This document shows, one piece after another, positions 25,330 to 33,901 of a stretch of DNA of 64,000 nucleotides; the first letter of the stretch is position 1, and the number at the start of each line of letters is the position of its first letter. The stretch spans positions 1 through 64,000 of the forward strand of contig JBEIHX010000002.1 in the NCBI GenBank assembly GCA_040381075.1, read 5' to 3'. The notes under the pieces are model-generated. The model had not been told where the DNA came from and did no database searches. It worked only from the letters and a program-made list of their open reading frames with translations. The translations under genes and the position numbers were made by a program. Source of the stretch: JBEIHX01 sp040381075. GTDB taxonomy: Bacteria > Pseudomonadota > Alphaproteobacteria > Caulobacterales > Aquidulcibacteraceae.

Positions 25330-26465
25330 CGGCGAGCCTCCGCTGCGCGTGCGAGTCTGGCAGGGCGCAACATCAGCCCGACCGCGGGAGCATCGAGGGC
25401 GCCGTTCGACAGGCGCCGAAGGAGGGAATCATACCGCCCCCCGCCGCCCAGACCGGCCGCGGGTCCCAGTTCGGGGGCTTCGAGTTCGAACAGAACGCCA
25501 TCGTAGTAATCAAAGGCGCGGGCGAAGGAGGTCTTGAAGGTGATCCGTCCTGGCGTGACGCCGTGCCGGGCCAGGCCGGTCAATCGTGCGCTCCAATCCG
25601 CCAGCGCGGCGTCCAGAATGACGCCCGCTTCCCGGGCCAGCGCCTGCACGGCGTCCAACACCGGTTCCGGCGCCCCTTCGATTCGCAGGTAGCTGTCCAG
25701 CAGACTGCGCGCGGCCGGGCTCACGGGCTGAGCGTCCCGCGATCGCGCGACCAGACGGGCGGCTATGTCCTCAAGACTGCGCACGCCGATGGGCTGGATC
25801 CTGGCCAGTCCAGCAACATCGCCAAGCGCTGCGCGCGCAGCAGGTCCATCCAGGCCGGCGAGCGCATCAGCCAGCGCCGAATGGCGGGTTGGGCGCGACG
25901 CGCCAGCCAGCAGACGGTCGCGGGCCCTTGGATGGGGCAAGGCGGCGGTGAGCTGGGCGCCAAGCGTGGCCGGAAGACCCAGGCCTGCGATGAAGGCGGC
26001 GTAGAGACCGACATCCCCGAGGGTGATGCCTGGATCAGGAACGCCCGCCCTTGCGGTGCATTCCAGCGCGAGCGCCAGCGCATCAGCATCCGCTTGCGGC
26101 CGATCGATTTCGCCAAAGATCTCAGCACCGATCTGGACGAATTGGTCTTCCTCACCCGCCGCGGAGGCGCTGTGGCGAAAAACCAGCCCCTGGTAGAGCA
26201 GTCGCGCCGCACCTGCGCCCTGAGCGATCAGGTGGCGCGCTGCAGGAGCGGTCAAGTCAGGGCGTAGACACAATTCCGCACCGTCAGGCCCGGTCAGGGT
26301 GTACAGGCGGGACCGGATATCTTCTCCGGCCAACTCAAGGTAGGTCGCAGCTGGCTGCAGCACGGGCGGATCGATCCATTCCCCGCCGCGGGCGATAAGA
26401 ACCTCAGCAACCGCGCGCGCGGCCTGCATGTCGCGCGGACGCGCCAGATCAGAGGCCTCATTCAT
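25326..26465 (-). CDS. hisZ: ATP phosphoribosyltransferase regulatory subunit HisZ
   Basis: 379 aa from the ATG at 26465, overlapping the hisS stop. It is a HisRS-like paralogue without the full aminoacylation motifs. It retains LCLRPDLTAPAARHLIAQG (motif 2-like), GEEDQFVQIGAEIFG and a C-terminal LGGGGRYDSLLRRL. It activates short HisG enzymes in a hetero-octamer. The middle gene of the hisS-hisZ-hisG operon. Confidence 0.92.
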   Translation of the reverse strand: MNEASDLARPRDMQAARAVAEVLIARGGEWIDPPVLQPAATYLELAGEDIRSRLYTLTGPDGAELCLRPDLTAPAARHLIAQGAGAARLLYQGLVFRHSASAAGEEDQFVQIGAEIFGEIDRPQADADALALALECTARAGVPDPGITLGDVGLYAAFIAGLGLPATLGAQLTAALPHPRARDRLLAGASRPTRHSALADALAGLDGPAARAALGDVAGLARIQPIGVRSLEDIAARLVARSRDAQPVSPAARSLLDSYLRIEGAPEPVLDAVQALAREAGVILDAALADWSARLTGLARHGVTPGRITFKTSFARAFDYYDGVLFELEAPELGPAAGLGGGGRYDSLLRRLSNGALDAPAVGLMLRPARLARAAEARR

Positions 26466-27937
26466 GGCGCACGCGCAGACAGGGCCGCTTTGACAGTCTC
26501 CACAAGCGCATCGCGCGGGGCCTCGACCTGGATCAGGCTCTGGGCGTTCTTCCACGCATCGCGTGCGTCTCCCGCGAGGGCCGCGTAGTATTCGCCCAAT
26601 CTGAGATTCTTCACCGTGACGATCCCCCTGGCGCGCTCGTCCTCCCCAACAATGACCGCGACGGCGGCGCCGCGCTTGTCAGCATACTTCATTTGCGCCT
26701 TCATTCCCGCACCACCAACGTACACCTCGGCGCGCAGCCCCGCGGCGCGCAAGCTTTGCGCCATGGCGAAATAGTCAGGCATATGGTCGCCCTGAAGCGC
26801 CAGAACCACCACCGGACCGAGGCCAGCCCCAGGCGCACGGCCGGCCGCCTGCAAGACCGCAGCAAGCCTGGATACGCCGACCGAGCACCCGGTCGCAGGG
26901 GCAACCTCGCCCCCGAACCGGGCGACCAGCCCATCATAGCGGCCGCCGCTGGCGACCGACCCGAATGAGATGCGTCCGCCCTGCGCGTCGCGCAGCACCG
27001 TCTCAGCCTCGAAGACAGGGCCTGTGTAGTATTCCAGGCCGCGCACCACGCTGGTGTCGAGCCGCCAGGACGACGCATCAAGGCCCAATCGCGCCAGGAT
27101 CTCGGCGATCTGACGCAGCGCTGTCGCACCAGCGATCGCCGGGGCGCTTCCGGCGGCAAGCCGCTCAAGGTCGTCTATGCCGGCGTCACCCGCCACAAAG
27201 GCCAGAACACGATCGGCCATTGCCGGATCAAGTCCGGCGCCGGGCGTGAAGTCGCCCGATTCGTCCCTGCGCCCAGTCGTGAGCAGCAGGCGCACACCGT
27301 CCGCCCCGAGACGATCAACCTTGTCGATGGAGCGCAGCACGCCAAGGCGCGCGCGGCGTCCAGCGTCATCCTGAGGCAGTCCCAGAGTATCCAGAAGACC
27401 GTCCAGAAGCCGACGATCCGACAGCTTGATCAGATAGTCGCCGCGCGCCAGACCGATCGCCTCAAGAGCCTCTGCCAGCATAGCGATGACTTCAGCATCC
27501 GCCGCCGGCCCTGGAGCGCCGACGCTGTCGGCGTCGCACTGCCAAAACTGGCGAAACCGACCGGGCCCGGGCTTTTCATTGCGCCATACCGGACCGGCCG
27601 CGTAGCGGCGGTAAGGCCGCGGCAGCGATTGACGGTGCTCGGCCACGAAGCGGGCGAGAGGCGCTGTCAGATCATAGCGCAGGCTCATCCACTGGCCGTC
27701 ATCGTCCTGCAGAGCGAAAACGCCCTCATTGGGGCGGTCCTGGTCGGGCAGAAACTTGCCGAGAGTATCTGCGTACTCGAAAGCCGGCGTCTCCAGCGGC
27801 TCGAAGCCCCAGGCGTGATAGGTTGTCGTCGCCTTGGCGACGATATGGGTCTCCAGCGCGAGCTGGGCGGGAAGACGGTCCTCAAAACCCCGGGGCAGGC
27901 GCGGTTTGGGACGGAAAGAGGCAGGTTCGCCTGTCAT
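26462..27937 (-). CDS. hisS: histidyl-tRNA synthetase
   Basis: 491 aa from the ATG at 27937; a GTG two codons earlier is possible. Class II motifs are PRLPRGFEDRLP near the start, LRYDLTAPLARFV, the motif 2 loop YAAGPVWRNEKPGPGRFRQF, LDTSVVRGLEYYTGPVFE and FGSVASGGRYDGLV (motif 3 region). The anticodon-binding domain follows (YVGGAGMKAQMKYADKRGAAVAVIVGEDE). The long insert between motifs is typical of the alphaproteobacterial form. It heads an operon in which each gene overlaps the next by ATGA. Confidence 0.95.
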   Translation of the reverse strand: MTGEPASFRPKPRLPRGFEDRLPAQLALETHIVAKATTTYHAWGFEPLETPAFEYADTLGKFLPDQDRPNEGVFALQDDDGQWMSLRYDLTAPLARFVAEHRQSLPRPYRRYAAGPVWRNEKPGPGRFRQFWQCDADSVGAPGPAADAEVIAMLAEALEAIGLARGDYLIKLSDRRLLDGLLDTLGLPQDDAGRRARLGVLRSIDKVDRLGADGVRLLLTTGRRDESGDFTPGAGLDPAMADRVLAFVAGDAGIDDLERLAAGSAPAIAGATALRQIAEILARLGLDASSWRLDTSVVRGLEYYTGPVFEAETVLRDAQGGRISFGSVASGGRYDGLVARFGGEVAPATGCSVGVSRLAAVLQAAGRAPGAGLGPVVVLALQGDHMPDYFAMAQSLRAAGLRAEVYVGGAGMKAQMKYADKRGAAVAVIVGEDERARGIVTVKNLRLGEYYAALAGDARDAWKNAQSLIQVEAPRDALVETVKAALSARAP

Positions 27938-28006
27938 GCACACTCATCCAACGGTCGGGCGCGTCTAGCTGACGCACACGGTCCCGGCAAGGCGGCCGCC
28001 GCAAAC

Positions 28007-28699
28007 TCAGCGCCTGGCCGCGTCGTGCAGTTCCTGGACCAGCCCAGCCGGCAGCTTGAGTTTGCCTGCCAGCGCGATCAGATACTCCTTCTCCGCCGGC
28101 AGGTCGGGATCTATGGCGACCAGCGAGGCGGCATAGATCTGAGCAGCCATCTCGGGAGTGCGCGCACCTGCCGCGACTGCGTCGATGTCAAGCGGCTTGG
28201 TAAGCTCATCGAACAGGAAGCTCTGTTCGTCCTCACCAAGGTCGACCTGGCCGAGCCGGTCAAACAGCCGGCGCTTCTCCTCGCTGTCGATGTTCCCGTC
28301 GGCCTTCGCGGCGGCGATCATTGCGCGCAGGATCGCCTTTCCCAAGTCCGGATCATTCGGCTTCGGCAGAAAGCCCGCCGGCGGCGCTTCGTAGGGGCCA
28401 TCGTGTGACGGCGCCTCGCCCTGCCCCTGTCTGGCTTCATGCGACTTCCACGCATGCCAGGCAAGCCCTCCCAGGGCGGCGACAGCGCCCACCTTCGCGA
28501 CGCCGCCAAGAAAGCGCGCTCCGGCCGGTCCCGCAAGCACGCCGCCGAGAGCGCCAAGCCCCACCCCGATCGCCATGTTGCGGGCGGCCGGATCTGTCTT
28601 GATCCTATCAAGGATCGCGCCGCCCTGCGCCCGCATGAGCTCGAGCGCCAGCTTCGGATCAGACTGCAACGCTCCAATAATCTTGTTTGCGTCCATCAT
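28007..28699 (-). CDS. DUF533/YebE-type membrane protein with TerB-like domain
   Basis: 230 aa (ATG at 28699 or 28696). A hydrophobic glycine-rich segment at about residues 43-80 (GVGLGALGGVLAGPAGARFLGG, then VGAVAALGGLAW) is followed by a linker. A C-terminal helical acidic domain (LGKAILRAMIAAAKADGNIDSEEKRRLF) has the metal-binding Asp pattern of TerB-like proteins. DUF533 proteins are inner-membrane proteins of unknown role; E. coli YebE is envelope-stress induced. The gene stands alone. Confidence 0.85.
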   Translation of the reverse strand: MMDANKIIGALQSDPKLALELMRAQGGAILDRIKTDPAARNMAIGVGLGALGGVLAGPAGARFLGGVAKVGAVAALGGLAWHAWKSHEARQGQGEAPSHDGPYEAPPAGFLPKPNDPDLGKAILRAMIAAAKADGNIDSEEKRRLFDRLGQVDLGEDEQSFLFDELTKPLDIDAVAAGARTPEMAAQIYAASLVAIDPDLPAEKEYLIALAGKLKLPAGLVQELHDAARR

Positions 28700-29016
28700 C
28701 TACGCTCCCGGACTGATTGTGCCGTGGGATTTACCAAACCGCCGGCGCGCGCGCGAGACGCTGGCGCCAATGCGCCAAGCCTCGGCGGCGCCCCGCATCC
28801 CGGCCCGGGTGTTGGGCCGGGCTCAGGGCGCGACGACTGATGGCGCGGCCTCTTGACGCCTTGTGGACGACGAACCTCGCGCCGAGACTCAGGACACCGT
28901 GAGGCCGGGCCCCCTTCCCGCCTGTCACCCAGGCGGACGGCGCAGTTTACTCACAGCCGGATCACGCAGCCATGCCTCACTGAGCGACAGCGCGAGACGC
29001 CCAGGGGCCCGCCCCC
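28700..29016. other. intergenic region
   Basis: About 320 GC-rich bases with no convincing gene. It serves as the promoter region for the DUF533 gene and the 3' region of the secreted protein gene. No hairpin of note was found. Confidence 0.4.
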
Positions 29017-29850
29017 TCAAAACACGCCCTGCCCCACTCCACCGTCGATTGTCATGTTGCGCAACGTCGCGCGCTCCTGGACCTTTTCCTCATAGGTTTC
29101 AACACTGCGCAGCGTGATGCGTTTCAGACCAGGGCCATAACGGCGCAACAGTGAGCGTTCGTTGCAGGAGGCTTCCTGGCGCTGTGTCCGGCAGATCAGC
29201 CTCCCGTCCTCTTGCACAAGCGCTTCGCCCTTTGCGCAGCTGAGGGTCTCGCCGCCGTCAAAGCTGGCCCTGCCATTCTCAAAGCGCCCCAGGGTCACCT
29301 GCATCGCCGTGCCGGCCATGCAGCGGAAAAGCTCGCCGCGGAATGTCGAAGGCGCCGCATCATCCGGGCTTACGCGGGACGCTGGATGCGGCATGCCGCG
29401 ATCATCCATGCAGACCGCCTGTATAACGCGCTCTGACACAATTTCCCGGGTGCGCGTGACCGACCGTTCCGCCTCTCCCCCGATCACATTCAGGCCATCG
29501 ATCAAACCTGGGGTCATCGGGCTCGGCGCATACAGCCCGCCGCCGCCGCCCCCAATAAAGGTCTGCTGGCTTGCCGCGGCGCCGGCGAACGCATTCGCCT
29601 GCACACGGTTGGAGACCGCAAGATTTGTCGTCACAGAGATGTCGCCGCCCTGGAAATACGATCCGCCGACCGAAATATGCGGGCCGCCGATGCTGACGCC
29701 CGGGACAAAGACTTTGGGTCCCGAAGGTCCTGAGCAGCAGGCGCTTGGGGGCGGCGGTGCGCAGCACTGCGCCTCAGCGGGGGCGTTTGTGAGCGCAGCG
29801 CCCGCGAGCAACGCGGCGCCGGCAAGAACGTATCGCCATGAAACAATCAT
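29017..29850 (-). CDS. secreted Cys- and Gly-rich protein of unknown function
   Basis: 277 aa. A signal peptide (MIVSWRYVLAGAALLAGAALTNAPAEA) ends near residue 27 and is followed by a short Cys/Pro cluster (QCCAPPPPSACCS). The middle has GVSIGGPHISVGGSYFQGG and a Gly run, then Cys residues spaced through the C-terminal half (VCMDDRG, LFRCM, SCAKGE, ICRTQRQEASC), suggesting disulfides in the periplasm or on the surface. I do not recognise the family. It is next to the Tat operon but separated by 380 bases. Confidence 0.7.
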   Translation of the reverse strand: MIVSWRYVLAGAALLAGAALTNAPAEAQCCAPPPPSACCSGPSGPKVFVPGVSIGGPHISVGGSYFQGGDISVTTNLAVSNRVQANAFAGAAASQQTFIGGGGGGLYAPSPMTPGLIDGLNVIGGEAERSVTRTREIVSERVIQAVCMDDRGMPHPASRVSPDDAAPSTFRGELFRCMAGTAMQVTLGRFENGRASFDGGETLSCAKGEALVQEDGRLICRTQRQEASCNERSLLRRYGPGLKRITLRSVETYEEKVQERATLRNMTIDGGVGQGVF

Positions 29851-30083
29851 TGGTCAGCTCCCACGAGGATTGCGCAGCCACAGGCAAGCCTCGCGCCAAA
29901 ACTGCCAAACAGGGGCGTCGGCAAGGGTGATCGCAGTGGTGAGCACCCGCCCGTGCGACGCGCCTGTCGCTGCGCGACGTTATGATCTGCACAGGAGCTG
30001 AAGCGCCCGAAGACCAGGACGCGCATGTTTCGCCTGTGAGCCCAACGCACCCTTGGCATGGGCTGCTGGCCCGGGCCGTACAA

Positions 30084-30139
30084 CCTGGGCGGGAAAACTT
30101 GGGCAGGAAAACCTGGACAGGAAAATCCGGGTCGTGAAA
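30084..30139. repeat. four degenerate 14-bp tandem units
   Basis: Units cctgggcgggaaaa, cttgggcaggaaaa, cctggacaggaaaa and tccgggtcgtgaaa follow each other without gaps. They lie in the 383-base gap between the secreted protein start (29850) and the tatC stop (30234), so they could be in the promoter region. I see nothing else in this gap. Confidence 0.85.
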
Positions 30140-30233
30140 TCCGCCAGTTAGAGACGCTGTGCAACGGAAGTCGCGCGATCCCTTCGGGCCAGCGGAAGGT
30201 TTGTCCCCGCCGGACCGCTCCCGGCAGGGGATG

Positions 30234-31052
30234 CTAGCCTCCAGACGCCTCATCGCGCGCAGCCTGCCTCTCAGCCGCGGCGACTGCAAAAATTGACAGC
30301 TCGTAGAGAAGCAGAAGCGGCAGGGCGAGCGCGGTCTGACTGATCACGTCCGGGGGCGTAGCGATGGCTGCGACAATGAAGATAAGGACGATCGCATAGC
30401 GGCGAAAGCTGCGGAGCATTTTCGCTTTGATGATGCCGGCCCGACCCATGAGGGTCAGGACGATCGGCATTTGAAATGCGAGACCGAACGCCAACATCAA
30501 GGTGGTGGTGAGGGATAGATAGTCGGAAACCCGCAGCTGCAGCGCGATTTTGACAGGCCCTGATACGTCCTGCTGGCTGAGCGAGAACTGCATCAGAAGC
30601 GGCATGACGATATAGTAAACCAGCGCCGAGCCGAGCAGGAACAGAACTGGGCCAGCGAGCAGAAAGGGGATCACCGCAGCCTTCTCGCGCCTGTAAAGTC
30701 CTGGCGCGACGAACTGATAGAGCTGCCAGGCGATGACCGGAAACGCGAGGGCGATGCCGCCGAACATTGCGACCTTCATTTGCGCGATGAAGTATTCCAG
30801 GGGAGCAAAGAAATTCGCCTGCAGGTTCTGCGCCGCCTCAGGGCCAAGGACGCGTTCGGCGGCGACCTGATACGGGGCGAGCAGGAAGCCGAAGATCTGC
30901 TTGGCGACCGCCATGCAGATGAGAAACGCCCCCAGCAGAGCCACGACGCACCACAGCAAGCGGGTGCGCAATTCCAGGAGGTGGTCGAGCAGCGGCGCGC
31001 GGGACTGCTCCATCACCGCTTCATCAGGATCGAGGGGCTTGTGTTCAGTCAC
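30234..31052 (-). CDS. tatC: twin-arginine translocase subunit TatC
   Basis: 272 aa from a GTG that overlaps the tatB stop (GTGA). It has six membrane segments and the TatC marks PLLDHLLELRTRLLWC at the start, EYFIAQMKVAMFGGIALAFPVIAWQLYQFVAPGLY, and FGLAFQMPIVLTLMGRAGII. It is the receptor for twin-arginine signal peptides in the inner membrane. Third gene of tatA-tatB-tatC. Confidence 0.97.
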   Translation of the reverse strand: MTEHKPLDPDEAVMEQSRAPLLDHLLELRTRLLWCVVALLGAFLICMAVAKQIFGFLLAPYQVAAERVLGPEAAQNLQANFFAPLEYFIAQMKVAMFGGIALAFPVIAWQLYQFVAPGLYRREKAAVIPFLLAGPVLFLLGSALVYYIVMPLLMQFSLSQQDVSGPVKIALQLRVSDYLSLTTTLMLAFGLAFQMPIVLTLMGRAGIIKAKMLRSFRRYAIVLIFIVAAIATPPDVISQTALALPLLLLYELSIFAVAAAERQAARDEASGG

Positions 31053-31474
31053 GGACGCACAGCGGTTTCCTGAGCCGGCTCAGGCTGTTCAAGGCCTTCG
31101 TGGCGCGGCGGCTTGGGCTCGGTGGACAGCGCTTCCGGCATGGCGACGGACGCCGTGTCGGCGCCGCCCTGGTCCGTCGATCGAGCGCCCTCCTGCGGCT
31201 GGAATGCACGGCTTGGATCGCTGAAGGGCGGGATTATCGGGCGCTGGGCTTCCTGGCGCAGAGCGTCGACCTCACGACGCAACTCCTCCAACTCCGCCTG
31301 CCGGGCCATCTCGTCGAAGCTCGCCCGGAAGTCCGCCGCCATGGCGCGTACTTTGGCCAGCATCCGGCCTGCCTTGCGCATCATCAACGGCAAGTCCTTT
31401 GGACCGACCACGAGGAACGCGATCGTTGCAATAAGAACGATCTCCCAAAAACCGACCCCGGGTACGAAATCCAT
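31049..31474 (-). CDS. tatB: Sec-independent translocase component TatB
   Basis: 141 aa. The short N-terminal membrane helix FWEIVLIATIAFLVVGPKDLP has the Gly-Pro hinge and the Glu typical of TatB. An amphipathic helix (RKAGRMLAKVRAMAADFRASFDEMARQAELEELRREV) and a loose Pro/Glu-rich tail follow. It forms the receptor complex with TatC. It starts 29 nt after the tatA stop. Confidence 0.95.
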   Translation of the reverse strand: MDFVPGVGFWEIVLIATIAFLVVGPKDLPLMMRKAGRMLAKVRAMAADFRASFDEMARQAELEELRREVDALRQEAQRPIIPPFSDPSRAFQPQEGARSTDQGGADTASVAMPEALSTEPKPPRHEGLEQPEPAQETAVRP

Positions 31475-31502
31475 CGCCGCGCTCCTGGCTGCTCAAGCGC
31501 AC

Positions 31503-31748
31503 TCAGGCGTCCGTGCGCTCGCGGCGCGCCGCAGCCTCTGCGGTTGCCCCGCTGTGGTCCGGCAGCTTGCGGGGTTCATCTTGAGCTTTCGGGTCGCTGG
31601 GCTTGGCGTCGGGATCCTCCGACATTCCCTGCCTGAAGCTTCGGATGCCTTTGGCGAAATCGCCCATGATTTGGGGGATGCGCTTCGCCCCGAACACCAA
31701 GACGATGATCAGAAGGATCACCAATATCTCACGCAGACCGATGCCCAT
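31503..31748 (-). CDS. tatA: Sec-independent translocase component TatA
   Basis: 81 aa from the ATG at 31748 (MGIGLREILVILLIIVLVFGAKRIPQ), chosen over an upstream in-frame start because TatA begins directly with its helix. The FGAKRIP hinge and the amphipathic helix IMGDFAKGIRSFRQGM are diagnostic. It oligomerises into the translocation pore. Confidence 0.95.
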   Translation of the reverse strand: MGIGLREILVILLIIVLVFGAKRIPQIMGDFAKGIRSFRQGMSEDPDAKPSDPKAQDEPRKLPDHSGATAEAAARRERTDA

Positions 31749-32320
31749 GAACGTTCGCTCCATGCAGCCGGACCAATAGCGGCTGGGTATGATCACGGCC
31801 TACTATACGACGCTTCGAGCAGCCTGCGCACCTGTGCGCACGCAGAACGCCGGCACAAATTGTCACCGCTGGGCCGCGTCAGCGCGCGCACGAGAGCGCC
31901 GCGCCCTGCGTTAAGCGCCTATGTATCCGCCTGCCCGGAATCGAATGCAAACACGGGGCTGCAGTCCCACGGCGCACCGCGCCGGCCCCGGCCGGCGCGC
32001 GCAACCGCAGACGATTTTCGCCCGGTTATCCCGCCCCCCGGACACGCTTGTCGTCGGGACGGTGCGTCAGCCACGACGGCCCGGCTGTCCAGATCGGGCG
32101 GCCCCGGTCAGACGCCGCCCCCGCAGCCCGATTGGAGCGCCAGCGACGTGGAGGATCGACGGGAGGGCGCTTTGGCAGGCCTGCCCCGATGGTCGGCGAC
32201 GCCGCTGGCGCACGTTCTGGCGCACGTTGTCGGGCGCCGTGCAGCAAAGTGGCTTGCCAAGCGCCCCCGGCCGGCGGACGATCAAACGTTGAGGTGTCCA
32301 CCGCGAAGGAGGCCGCGGTC
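31749..32320. other. intergenic region between divergent tatA and yqgE
   Basis: About 570 bases, GC-rich. Frames such as 32048-32320 extend the yqgE frame upstream but are Arg/Ala/Gly-rich without a fold pattern. It must hold both promoters; none is clear. A partial direct repeat (ctggcgcacgtt, twice near 32207-32230) is visible. Confidence 0.4.
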
Positions 32321-32881
32321 ATGCGCCATGGCTTGTCTGGCCGCTTGCTTGTCGCCGCGCCGAGGTTGGGCGACACACGCTTTGAGAAGAGCGTCATCTA
32401 CATGTGCGCCCATGACCAGCAGCACGCCATGGGCCTGGTGGTCAACAAAACGGTCAAGGGGCTCGTGCTTCCCGATCTGCTGGACCAGCTTGGGGTGGAG
32501 AACGCCATCCGGGCGCCGAGGCTGCCAATCCTGCGTGGCGGGCCGGTGGAAAAGGAACGCGGGTTTGTCCTGCACTCGGACGATTACTTCGCCAAGGACG
32601 CAACCCACCGCATCGCCGACGGCGTCAGCCTGACGGCGACCAAGGATGTGCTGGCCGCAATCGCCTCCATCCAACCGCCGCTGCGGGCGACGCTGGCGCT
32701 CGGGTATGCAGGCTGGAGTGGAGGACAACTCGAACAGGAGTTGAAAGACCACGCCTGGTTCGTTGCAGAGGCAGACCCGGAGACCGTGTTTGGCTTCGAT
32801 CTTGACGCCAAATGGCCAGCGCAGATCGCGAAACTGGGCATCGACCTGGCGCGCTATTCGACACAATCAGGGCGCGCGTAA
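32321..32881 (+). CDS. YqgE/AlgH family protein
   Basis: 186 aa from the ATG at 32321, preceded at 32306-32312 by a strong AAGGAGG site that decides the start. YqgE marks are LSGRLLVAAPRLGDTRFEKSVIYMCAH, GLVVNKTV, LRGGPVEKERGFVLHS and ALGYAGWSGGQLEQEL. The family is often named a putative transcriptional regulator because of AlgH, but its biochemical role is not settled. Confidence 0.93.
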   Translation: MRHGLSGRLLVAAPRLGDTRFEKSVIYMCAHDQQHAMGLVVNKTVKGLVLPDLLDQLGVENAIRAPRLPILRGGPVEKERGFVLHSDDYFAKDATHRIADGVSLTATKDVLAAIASIQPPLRATLALGYAGWSGGQLEQELKDHAWFVAEADPETVFGFDLDAKWPAQIAKLGIDLARYSTQSGRA

Positions 32882-32960
32882 CTGAAGGCGGGGGTGTGCG
32901 CGTCGCAGCCCCCCCGGCCCTGAAGGGCGTAGTCGGGCCAAACGACAGGGGACTGGATCC

Positions 32961-33866
32961 ATGCACGCCGAAATAGCGCCAGGCGCACTGCGACAGTTGG
33001 CGCGAAGCCAATGCGTGTCTGCACGCCAGCTCCGCGCCCTCCTGGCGGCGGGTCTGGCGGCTGTGCTGGCATGCGCATGCACAACCGGACCCAAGCGGTT
33101 TCCGACCTCAAAGGATTACCCGGACGGGATGATGACCCGGATCAGCGCAAATTCAGGCGGGACTGCGGGCTGGCGGATTTCCGCCCTGGAGGCTGGTGAC
33201 CGCAACGCGCCCTGGAAAGCAGTTGTGATCACTGGCGCCCCGTCTTGGTCGGAATACTGGGCGCCATTACTCGCCAAGGCGCCCCCGGGCATGACGATTG
33301 TGGCGCCAGATCGCCCTGGCTTCGCGGCAAGCGAGCCACGGACCGCAGTGACCGATATCGCAAAGCAGGCCGAAGCGCTGTCGGTGTTCCTCCAAACAGA
33401 ACGCGCAGACCAGAAGATTGTGTTGATCGGCCAGTCCTATGGCGGCCCGATCGCCGCGCTCATGGCGCGCGAGCATCCAGACCGGGTGCGCGCGCTTGTG
33501 CTGGTGTCAGCCTATTTCGGAGACCGAGGGGCAACGATCCGCCGCCTCGATATGGCAGGGATGGTGACGGGCCCCCTGCTGCCGCGGGATTTGAAAAATG
33601 GGCTCGCCGAACTGCGCGCACAGGCGCCGCAACTGCCTGCAGCCAGGATGGCGCTTGCAGGTCTCGAGATCCCGATCGTCGTGGTTCATGGCGACGCAGA
33701 CACCTTCGTGCCCTATGCGGCCGGACGGCGCCTGGCTGAGTTGGCCGGCGCCAATGCGACGTTCATCGGCGTTCCCGGCGGCGGTCACTTTCTCAACGCC
33801 TGCTGCGTTGAAGACGTCCTTCAGGCGGCGAAGCGCGCCATCGCGCTGTCGGACGCCGGAGGCTGA
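32961..33866 (+). CDS. alpha/beta hydrolase with a lipoprotein-like signal
   Basis: 301 aa. A hydrophobic N-terminal segment (LRALLAAGLAAVLACAC) ending in Cys near residue 38-40 suggests a lipoprotein or at least export. The hydrolase core has the nucleophile elbow GQSYGG (Ser about residue 157), a late acid in VVVHGDADTFVPY (Asp) and a terminal GGGHFLN (His), giving a complete Ser-Asp-His triad. Substrate unknown. The stop lies 35 bases before the next gene. Confidence 0.85.
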   Translation: MHAEIAPGALRQLARSQCVSARQLRALLAAGLAAVLACACTTGPKRFPTSKDYPDGMMTRISANSGGTAGWRISALEAGDRNAPWKAVVITGAPSWSEYWAPLLAKAPPGMTIVAPDRPGFAASEPRTAVTDIAKQAEALSVFLQTERADQKIVLIGQSYGGPIAALMAREHPDRVRALVLVSAYFGDRGATIRRLDMAGMVTGPLLPRDLKNGLAELRAQAPQLPAARMALAGLEIPIVVVHGDADTFVPYAAGRRLAELAGANATFIGVPGGGHFLNACCVEDVLQAAKRAIALSDAGG

Positions 33867-33901
33867 CGGGACCCGCCGCATAAACTAGAACACGTCAGAT
33901 T

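Noticed and set aside
25469..25540. Frameshift suspected in hisZ around the C-terminal Gly-rich motif
   Set aside because: The LGGGGRYDSLLRRL block and the downstream region stay in one open frame to the stop, so no shift is needed.
29162..30001. 279-aa plus-strand frame opposite the secreted protein gene
   Set aside because: It is the shadow of the minus-strand gene, which has a signal peptide and better start; it does not show a fold-like pattern.
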